Part shown: positions 55,665 through 64,000 of the stretch, one piece after another
How the letters are laid out: each line of letters begins with the position of its first letter
How positions within the stretch are numbered: position 1 is the first letter of the stretch
Assembly (NCBI RefSeq): GCF_000003815.2
Contig: NC_049980.1
Coordinates: 26,384,508-26,448,507 of the forward strand
Direction of reading: 5' to 3'
DNA: 64,000 bases
Origin: Branchiostoma floridae
Taxonomy: Eukaryota > Chordata > Leptocardii > Amphioxiformes > Branchiostomatidae
Notes under the pieces: model-generated
What the model saw: only the letters and a program-made list of their open reading frames with translations
What the model was told of the DNA's origin: nothing
Databases searched by the model: none
Translations under genes and position numbers: made by a program

Positions 55665-55690
55665 TGACGTCATTGTCGTTATGATTGGTT
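55665..55690. promoter_or_regulatory. CRE + inverted CCAAT box
   Basis: TGACGTCA is followed within 20 bp by GATTGGTTAAC, about 1 kb upstream of the gene F start codon. This could be part of a promoter or enhancer. Confidence 0.3.
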
Positions 55691-55973
55691 AACATAGCGA
55701 CGAAATTCTCGGTTGTAAAGAGGGGTTTTAATGGTGCGATAGAGCACGCTAATATGCTGATAACATCATGCTATTCTTGTTATTGAATACAAAATGAAAA
55801 TTTTGTAATTTTGGTTGGTGTCATTGGATATATAACCAACAGAATGACAAATCAATTATATCATGGTAAATGGACAATGGCGTCGCATTCGTTTAAGTAG
55901 CCCCGTATATTACTTCTTGTTATCATCCTTTCCCATAAACAGAGACGAGGGAACCCTGTCACCCATTGTTGTA

Positions 55974-55979
55974 AATAAA
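55974..55979 (+). promoter_or_regulatory. Candidate polyadenylation signal, gene E
   Basis: AATAAA about 1.07 kb after the gene E stop codon. Motif evidence only. Confidence 0.3.
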
Positions 55980-56661
55980 AACACAATTGGCTTGTTTGGG
56001 AAATAGTCAAAATAGACCTTTTTCTATTCTCGGCCATTTTTGTACTAGTTTCCTTTGTCTAGAGTATGGTATGGCAAATCAATGTTGTAACTACAGAAGA
56101 CGTCGTTTGTTTTCCGTTCTGTGGCTGAGAAAACACACAGAACAACAGTTCATGAGGTTTGTACTGGTAGGACTGGCGGAACAAAAATAGCCGGCCGGAA
56201 TTCCGGCATGTTAATGCCTGCATTATCGGCTCATTAAAGCCGAGGCCATCTTCCAAAAGCAGAGGCAGAAGTTGTGGACAGAACTGGGCACGGATTTGAT
56301 ACCGACGTTTCCCAGGATCGCTGCTGACCCTCCGCCCTTTCAGCCTCTCAGTGAGGATTAGTGCGTGGTGTGTGAACCTGCCGTCAGATTAATAGTGCCA
56401 GCTCTGTGAACCTGCCGTCACCCGGGGTCTGGCATCAGGACTTACGGCAGCCGGGTCACCGGGTCAAGTGACCTTTCTCGTCAACATTTGACAACCTTTT
56501 CCATCTGTCTGGCAGCGCTGACTCAATACCGGCGCTACTAGCCCGAGATACCAGTGTGTTAGTACTTAAGATATGCGCTCCCAGGAGTGTGAAGACATTT
56601 GAAGTTAGATATCGCATTCGTTGGCTGGTCTCCGCCGACAGTCCTCAGTCCAGACCTCACC

Positions 56662-59600
56662 ATGGACGGCTGGATCCCTGCGCTGTTTCTGCTGACCGCG
56701 GTCTACACAGCAGGTGAGTTACGCGAGTTAGGAGTCTCTGTTGTACCTGTACATGACTAGCAGGGTAGGGTACCTTAATAGTGAGCCTTTAACCAGTAAA
56801 TCCCGACATTTTCGTCCCTTAAATGTGACTTCTAAAGTGGCCATGCTTCTCAGTTTATTCATTGTTCAGCACGCACAACTAGCATGTGCCTATCACAAAG
56901 GGCTAGCCCTGCTGACAGAGAATGGGATTTGACGTGGATAGAATAGGAATCAATAACAATATCCTAAGTAAATAAAAACTATGGTGTATAAATGGCACAG
57001 ATCAGCGCCTGCTTCTCAGTTAACGCCAAATGATCCGACAGGAACAGACGGACCTGAGCTGAAGTCTTCATCAGATCAGGTCAGATTCTTTCCCAACAGG
57101 TCGAGAAATCTGGAGAAAAAAGTAAAAAACTAAAATCAGTCTTTGCACCGGTTTTCCAATTAACCAGCACAGTCCTTCACAAACCATGTGCAAAAGTCAA
57201 TGAATTTAAGGAACTCTATCTGCAATATAAGTTACAACCACATCGGCGGGATGTTGACATGGTCACAACTTGTTTCATGGCCACAAAGCAAATATTGCTT
57301 GCTGAAAAAAAAGCTGATCACAAAGTATATTGCTTAAACTAGAAATACATCGTGAAACATTAGAAACGTATGAGCATCATTCATTTATATCACATCATTT
57401 GCAGTTTCTAAGCGCCTGAACATTAACGAATTTTACCAAATTTTGGGTTGTTTCCATGAATGTATTGTCGAGATTCTATAGTTCCAGTTGGCGCTGTCCC
57501 TGTGGTTCGTGCCAATGCTGCCAATGCCGCATGAGATCACCACTGCCATATATAGCCGGGCATGCGGGTAATAGGGTGGGGAATGTAGCACTGTGCCCCG
57601 CCGGGCTGCAGCTGTGCCCGGGTCATTAGCGCTAATGTGTGGCCATGGGGATGTTATATGACACCAGGGTTGTAACGAGGATGTGATAACATGACAGCGC
57701 GCATATGCAGATTGGAGTTGCTGGAGACGAGAGCAACGACACTGTGCGTGACAGCAGACCTTTGGGGCGATGATCTGAGGGTATTATGTCCTGTCTGAAG
57801 AACCGGCATACAGATTATAAGTATTGCTAATAACGACACATATGTATGTTAGCCATTGAAACTCTCATTGCGCTGACCAACAAACTGTGTCTGTGTGTAA
57901 ACAAATTGTGTGCAAAGGAAAAGACGGGCAGCGGGAACAAAGTTTCTTTATAATAGACCTTTGATGTCAACCTGCCAGTAGAGGGGTTCATATTAGGTAC
58001 GTCATTGACCGGGCAATTGAAAGGTGAATGGTGTTGTCTTCCATGATCCTCCCCAAACAACAACAACAACATAGTACTATTGTCACAGTGCAGAGCAATC
58101 ATAAACGACACTGTCACTGTTAAGGAAACGTGGTTAACATATTATGATACTTGATGGAGTACAATAAGTTTAACTGTTTTACCTTTTACGTACAGACTTC
58201 GTTTTTCTTTTCCCTTTGAATAAACAATAACACTATATCTGCTATGGTCGCTACTACAATATTGCTCTGGTTCTGAGTAAATACGTGCGGTAGCTGCACA
58301 GTAAAGAGAAAGCGTTACATGGTCTAACCATCATTTTGTAGTTCACTGCCGCACCTCCAAAGTGATCATGGTGGGATAGAGAACAGCAGAGTTAAAGCCC
58401 TTGTAACATTTTTTTCTGGCGTTGCCGTCTAACATAGGTTTCCTTAATTTTTTTTCAAACGACTGACAACTTCTAGGTTAAATATATTTGTATCCTACAT
58501 GTGATTAGCTTTGCAAACGTTGTGAAGCCTGTCAAGGCAGGGTTATTTACGTTAAAGTACGATGGTTGTCCTGAATGACTTTCTCAGTTGTTTCGATTTG
58601 GACGTTTTTGTTTGCACTTCTCCCTGCCACTCCACATCAAGAGGACGTGCCTTTCCGACCTAACATCCCAACCCAAAGGCTATTTTAAGATTCTTGTAAT
58701 TCAAGAATCTCGCCAGGCAGCAGGAAACTACTGCGCATGTCTATATTTGGTAGTATGTCTATATGTGCCACACAATGTTTACTGCCTCGGTCGTTGAGCA
58801 TCTCCCTTCAGATTTGTGTCAAATATTGTCATTTGGTGGCCCGGGTACCATCCTCCGTAGTAATCGATGGCTCGTTCTGGCGAAAACTTTAAGATATAGC
58901 CACTGGTTACTACGGAGGATAGGAGCCAGGCTTAGTAAAGAAACTAGACACCATCCTCGAAATCAAACAGCAAATAATAATGCCCTTCGGCAGTCGTTAG
59001 TAGGCTGGTTGTGCCAAACAAAGCAACCATTTTGTCATACCCCCTTTCCACTAGGACAAGCTCTCTCTGAAACCTAGAATTTGACAGATCGCCCCACGAA
59101 TTGTATAGAAAAGAAACGAATTATCTTACACTTTGTGTGTTTTGCTGTCCACTAGGCCACACTTGTATATGCTGTATCATATATCCAGTATGAAATCAAA
59201 GGTTACAGATATCCTATTTAGGCCGCAGTGAGAACGCATCGCGATCTCCGTCTAGTGGAAATGGGGGCCTTGCTGCTTGAATTGTTGTTGTTCCTTAGAC
59301 AATATTTTAAAGAAGAAAGAATAAATGTGCAACAGTCTTAGCCAATAAAAGAATAGTACTGAAAGGATCTTAATTCTTATCTACGAACTTTACTCAGCAC
59401 TTAAGAACACTTTGATTAGTCCTCGGCTGACGGGCTCCACATATCCAGCTGGTCATCGCGGCCCCATCAGGCTACATGTTTGACATTGTCCGCGCTCTTC
59501 ACCAGTTACTAAATGTACTAATGACCTCTGCCATCACCTGCATGTATAACTGAGGAAGTAGTACAGAGACAGCGACGAAGTTCTCATTCACAGACAGTGG

Positions 59601-62600
59601 AGGTTGTAGCGCGGTCAGTTTCTGCCAATCGTTACTGAATGTCACATGAGATCTTAAAGGGATATCTATCATGTACATGTATCTCCAACCGCAACTCCAA
59701 AGACCAAGAAAGAAAAGAGCTTAACATCACAATGTCCAAAATGTTTACCGACGGAAAGAAAACAACCCATTTTGGTACTTTATCATTATGTTGACCATTC
59801 CTGCAAAAAAAATCTCTTCTTTTCTGAAAGCAGGCAAAAATTAAAGAGTGCGCTGATGTCATCCATAGAATTTATTTATTGTGGCCTAGTGACTCGACAC
59901 TGGAGTATTTTTCCGGCAGTGTCAGATATCACAATACTAACGTTTCCTGTCTGTCCGGCAGGATGTGAGTGTGCGGAGGCGGAGGAGCGGCTGGTGCGGC
60001 ACCTGTTTAACAGCACTAACTACAGCCCGCTGATCCGACCCGCCCTCAGGCCTGGCGACATCGTCACAACAACGTTCAGTCTGTACCTGTCCCAGCTCAT
60101 CAGTGTGGTCAGTACCCCAAACACTATCGGCCTGCATGTAGTCTCTATTTCTTTTATATCTTATTTGCATTGCATGGAGACAAAATTACTTGGCAAAGGT
60201 ATGAGCTAGCGGAATCATGATTAGTTATTTGATAGTAGTCATAACGTTATGATCTTCCTTGCCTTTTATCCAGACCGAAAAGGCTGAGATTCTGAAGACT
60301 AACGTCTGGCTGGAACAGGTACGTATCCATATTCATACACGGTATCATCATCTTCATTATAAGCCTACATTTAAAAACACGTACGTGGTATTCGTTTTAA
60401 GAAAATTATAATACTAAACTAGATCATTTGTTGCATGCTGTGTGATATTACATATACCTGAATACCAACTTCGGGATAAAGGCATTAACTGTGGGATCCT
60501 GTTCTCCCATACTTTGTCCAACCTGATTTTGAACTAATTAACTCATCCCACGGTAGTATAGGGCCTTCCAGTCATTTAGTACCCTGACACTAAAAGACAT
60601 AGCCATGAGTCTGTTCCTGGCCAAGGGAACCTTTAGATTAGTTTGAGGCTATGACCCCGTGTTTCATGCTGCTCATATCCCCTCCCCGACCTGACAGCAA
60701 TGGCAGGACTACCGTCTGGCCTGGGTGAAGGAAGACTTTGACCACCTGGAGGCGATCCGAGTGCCTGCAGCTGTGGTCTGGAAACCTGACATCGTTCTCT
60801 TTAACAAGTAAACAACTTTACTTACCTTCACGTCACACAAAGCTCATACTGTACATAGGTCATAGCACATAGGAGGCATGGGCCGTTGTTCTCCTTGTAG
60901 TTTTTTTTATTGTTATTATTTGCATTTTATCATTTGCAGCGTGCATGCGGTAGACCGCCTCAAGCGTTTTGTACAAGAAGCAGTACACTATTCAAGCAAT
61001 ACCGGAATGATTGTGGTTTAATTCCCAACCGAGGCTAGATACAATTTTTTTGCCTGAAGAATGTGTCAGAAAATCCTTGCGAAGTAAAAATCAGAACCTG
61101 TCGGGAATTCAGATCCACAGAGTCTAGATCCTAAGCTAACTAACGAAGATGCTCAAGTTTCATTCACTCAGTGTATTGCCGTTATATAATCTTCTCGTAT
61201 CAGATTGCACGTTTCTGAAAGTGTGATATACCGATACCAATAGCTAATAAAACTGAAATCCGAACCCGCAGCAAGGACGGCCAGTTTGACGTTGCCCTCC
61301 ACTCGAACGTGATAGTCTACAACACCGGGGACTGCTACTGGCTCCCTCCCGCCATCTTCCAGAGCTCCTGCTCTATCGACGTGCGCCAGTTCCCGTTTGA
61401 CCGACAGAACTGCAGCATGAAGTTCGGCTCCTGGACCTACACGTCTGACGAGGTGAACCTGGTCATTTCGGATTATGGCAAAACGGCCATCCTGGATGAC
61501 TTTAAAGCCAGCGGAGAGTGGAACCTGCTCGACTCCCCCAGCAGGAGGTTGGTGGAAGGGGACGAGGTGTATATCTACTATGACCTTATCATTGAGAGAA
61601 AGCCTCTGTTCTACATCATCAACCTGATCATTCCTTGCATCGCGATATCATCTTTATCTGTGCTGGTGTTCTACCTGCCGTCCGACTGTGGGGAGAAGAT
61701 CACACTCAGCATCTCCGTACTACTGGCCATGACTGTGTTCCTGCTGCTGATCGCAGACATCATCCCATCCACGTCTTTACAGATCCCACTAATCGGCAAG
61801 TACCTGATGTTCACCATGATCTTCGTCACCATGACGACCGTGAGTACCGTGTGCATCCTGAACATGCATCACCGGACGGACAAGACGCACGAGATGCCGG
61901 CCTGGATGCGTGCCGTGACCAGGGTCCTGGCGACGATCCTGCGGATCCAGAAGCCGGGAGACGATGAGGAGGATGAGGAGGAGAAACCGATCTACATGTG
62001 GGACCAGCCGGTGGACAGCATGCCCATGAAAAAGGTTATATCCAGTCTATTATTCACAATAGACATCAATGTAACAGTTAGTTATGTGTTGTATCTATTA
62101 TGCAGTTTGCAATATAGAATGGGTATCCTGTATTTATTCATGATATTGACGCCCTGTATCGTTTCTTGTTTGCATTTGTTGATTGCTACCTGTGATGTTA
62201 CAATAGATGCAGTGAAATGATTGTTAGGTGAAGTAAAGACCAGCCTATTCTCATCAGCACAATAGATGCAGTGAAATAATTGCTAAGTGAAGTAAAGGTC
62301 AGCCTTTCCTCATGAGCACATTAAGTGTTATTCATTTATTTACTCTTTGTCCCCCCATTTTGTACGTACACAGGTTCGTAACGGGGTTCTTCAGGACGCT
62401 CAGGGCCGGCCGTTAGGCACCATCAGCCAAGGCAGCCCACAGGCCCCTCCCCGGCAGGACCGCAACTCGCCAGTAGTCCTGCCGCCCGAGATGCAGGACG
62501 CCGTCAAGAGCGTCAAGTTCATCGCAGACCACTTCAAGACAAAGGACGAGGGAGCCGCGGTAACGGAAATTTTATTTAGCGCTAAAACAAAACAATGGAC

Positions 62601-63227
62601 TCTAATGGCATGTAGTAATTTACATATTTGGAAAATATAGAATACAACATGGTGTATTCCGTATCACCCGAGGTATCAGTCCGACCGCGGGTCGGATCGC
62701 CCGAAGGCCGGAGGGTGATCCGACCCGCGGGAGGACTGGGACCGAGGGTTATACAACAGCAATGTTTCAACGTCAGAATCAAGGTATTCGAATTTTCGAC
62801 CGCGCCGCACTCGGCGTGGGCAGGGTACGTTCGAATTATTCGATGGAAGCCTGTGTGATACAACCTCGGAGCCTGTGTGATACAGCTTTTTCGAACACCT
62901 GTATCGAACGTTATCACGGCCCAAATATGACATAAATATGGCTATACCAGGGGTTATACCTAGCAGTTATACAGTATATATTTCGTCACCATTGCACAGA
63001 ATATTCATAGTAGTTTAAAATATTCAACACCAAGACCATGTTTTTGTTCAGTGCTCAGTCACTGAAGAGTTTTTTTTTTTTTCTTCATTTTTTTTCAGGT
63101 GAGTGACGAGTGGTCGTTCGTTGCCTTGGTGATTGACCGCGTCTGCCTGTGGCTCTTCATCATCGTCTGCGTCCTCGGGACCCTGGGTCTGTTCTTCGAG
63201 CCGCTGTTCCTGGGAAACACGGGCTGA
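56662..63227 (+). CDS. nAChR non-alpha subunit, gene F
   Basis: Predicted pentameric channel subunit. Exons: 56662-56713, 59962-60107, 60274-60318, 60698-60807, 61272-62034, 62374-62559, 63099-63227; 1431 nt, 476 residues. The start CTCACCATGG is strong and opens a signal peptide, [17 protein letters not shown]. The mature N-terminus has Cys-Glu-Cys. The 45-nt exon 3 is separate, as in A and C. The Cys-loop is C151-C165 (FPFDRQNC). M2 is 260-280 ([17 protein letters not shown]) with E259 at the selectivity ring. Loop C ([11 protein letters not shown]) has no cysteine pair. A two-residue insertion lies before [10 protein letters not shown] phase-0 intron unique to this gene splits the M3-M4 loop ([12 protein letters not shown]). 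Its donor is poor (AAG|GTTATA) and the frame stays open for 62 codons past it. M4 and C-terminus read [10 protein letters not shown]...[13 protein letters not shown]. Confidence 0.93.
58850..58921. repeat. Short inverted repeat
   Basis: CATCCTCCGTAGTAATCG and TTACTACGGAGGAT (14-bp perfect arms) flank about 40 bp. Probably the remains of a snap-back element. Confidence 0.65.
59040..59268. mobile_element. MITE (~230 bp)
   Basis: The ends CCCCCTTTCCACTAGGAC and GTCTAGTGGAAATGGGGGC are inverted copies. An internal CTGTCCACTAGG adds a third copy of the motif. No coding capacity. Confidence 0.8.
62199..62320. repeat. 59-bp direct duplication in gene F
   Basis: ACAATAGATGCAGTGAAAT, then ATTG(T/C)TA(G/A)GTGAAGTAAAG and CAGCCT(A/T)TTC, occur twice in tandem within the intron that splits the M3-M4 loop. 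Confidence 0.9.
62650..62885. mobile_element. Palindrome-bearing element in gene F last intron
   Basis: A GC-rich hairpin (arms around GTCCGACCGCGGGTCGGATC and GATCCGACCCGCGGGAGGAC, 62679-62736) is followed by a segment ending in two GCCTGTGTGATACA repeats. These are roughly inverted relative to GTATCACCCGAGG at the left end. Probably a non-autonomous transposon. Confidence 0.6.
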
Positions 63228-64000
63228 GGACGGGGTCATCGCTCGCCAGGACTGGCACGTCATGTCATGTTTACAGGGTGCCGTGCTCATGCGCACGTTG
63301 CACCAATCACAATTCAACACGTTTGGCACTTGGCTGACCATTGTAGGATCACTCGACGCGCACCAACAGAGGGCTGCACTACATTACCATGGATATGTCT
63401 ACAACATCATCGCATAACGTAACATATAATATCGCGATGAATATCTGTGAGATGCCATTTTATTGATACCAAGGCGGGGAACGCCTGTAGTATACCATCT
63501 TATGCATAGCAAAGTGGTGAGAATTTGGGAGATGCCATCTTACTAAGAACATGGCGAAGAAAACCTGAGAGATACCATCTTATAAACAACATTGCGATGA
63601 ACATCTGGGTGATACCATTCTACTCATAACAAGCAGTAATTGTTGCGGAGATTCCATCTAAAGAACATGAACACGTGTAAGATACGTTCTACATAACGTC
63701 GCCATGGACATCTGTGAGGTACAATCCTCTGTGTCAATGTGTGTTGCCGAGGCCTATTTGTCCTCTCGGCCAGCGGTGAACTCTTGTCAACTTGTAAGAC
63801 AGCGTGAGCTATGAGGTGTGTCTTTGTGGAGAAACTGTCTATGGGAGGTGCCTGATGGAACTCCTCAGCTCTTCTCCGTATCATGCCTTCAAGCTGTTCA
63901 CCTGGGAGGAGTCGGTGAACGCATCGGAGACAACACTGGCGTTTCACACCAAGGTCTTCATGGTGACTATAGAGGAATTAGCCTGCTCGCCAGCTCAAAA
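63228..64000 (+). other. 3' flank of gene F to window end
   Basis: Gene F 3' UTR and downstream DNA with a degenerate tandem array (63415-63725). After about 63850 both strands contain open frames running to or near the window edge, but neither resembles a family I recognise. No clear AATAAA is seen before the end. Confidence 0.6.
63415..63725. repeat. ~58-bp degenerate tandem repeat
   Basis: The blocks GAGAT(G/A)CCAT(T/C)TTA and AACATxGCGATGAAxATCTG recur five or six times with increasing divergence. Confidence 0.7.

Larger units (their letters stand above)
54902..56661 (+). other. Spacer between genes E and F (1.8 kb)
   Basis: Gene E 3' UTR, an AATAAA at 55974, and a CRE (TGACGTCA, 55665-55672) with a nearby inverted CCAAT box (GATTGGTT). 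No further gene or repeat array is recognised. The last 400 bp are GC-richer and presumably contain the gene F promoter and 5' UTR. Confidence 0.65.
56714..59961 (+). other. Gene F intron 1 (3.2 kb)
   Basis: Starts GTGAGT, ends GGCAG, phase 1. Contains a short inverted repeat (58850-58921) and a MITE (59040-59268). The rest is unique DNA without a recognised gene. Confidence 0.75.

Noticed and set aside
57490-57499. GGCGCTGTCC, a perfect match to the right half of the REST/NRSF (RE1) site, in gene F intron 1
   Set aside because: The left half-site is not found at the canonical or a well-supported non-canonical spacing; a 10-bp match alone is weak.

Overview
This is an invertebrate nuclear genomic segment holding a head-to-tail cluster of six complete, intron-rich nicotinic acetylcholine receptor (nAChR) subunit genes, all on the + strand. 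They are called A to F here: A 882-19105, B 22594-28995, C 35451-43666, D 45686-49053, E 51103-54901 and F 56662-63227. I rebuilt each gene from splice sites and conserved protein blocks. All six models keep an open frame from a signal-peptide exon to a stop codon (482, 485, 476, 459, 482 and 476 residues). No other protein-coding gene is convincing, and most open frames in introns and spacers read through repeats.

All six proteins have the family hallmarks: signal peptide, extracellular domain, Cys-loop with 13 residues between the cysteines, M1-M2-M3, a variable cytoplasmic loop ending in an amphipathic helix, and M4 in the last exon. None has the adjacent cysteine pair in loop C, so all are non-alpha (structural or complementary) subunits. 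The M1-M4 sequence, for example the NVHHR motif after M3 and the GLFLQPLF ending of A, is closest to the vertebrate heteromeric beta2/beta4-type group. Alpha partners must lie elsewhere. The shared ancestral exon plan has a 45-nt exon 3, a 110-nt exon 4, and one large exon from loop A to the amphipathic helix. It is modified in single genes: the 45/110-nt intron is absent in B, D and E, and extra introns occur in B and F.

The non-coding DNA is crowded with minisatellites, short inverted-repeat (MITE-like) elements and a tRNA-derived SINE with a 10-bp target duplication. The most distinctive feature is that at least six exon-intron junctions in A, B, D and E have been copied into tandem arrays inside the adjoining intron. 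From memory, such junction-spanning 'mirage' minisatellites have been described in amphioxus. Together with the lineage-specific nAChR expansion, this makes a cephalochordate (Branchiostoma-like) the best guess for the source, but I cannot confirm it. In two arrays the copies stay in frame, so alternative splice-site choice could insert 13-residue units (gene B) or 27 residues (gene E).

Layout: 1-881 upstream DNA; 882-19105 gene A with long repeat-rich introns; 19106-22593 spacer with MITEs and a CA repeat; 22594-28995 gene B; 28996-35450 spacer with a promoter-like motif cluster, nested MITEs and a degenerate satellite; 35451-43666 gene C; 43667-45685 spacer; 45686-49053 gene D; 49054-51102 spacer with an 0.9-kb terminal-inverted-repeat element; 51103-54901 gene E; 54902-56661 spacer; 56662-63227 gene F; 63228-64000 repeat-bearing 3' flank.
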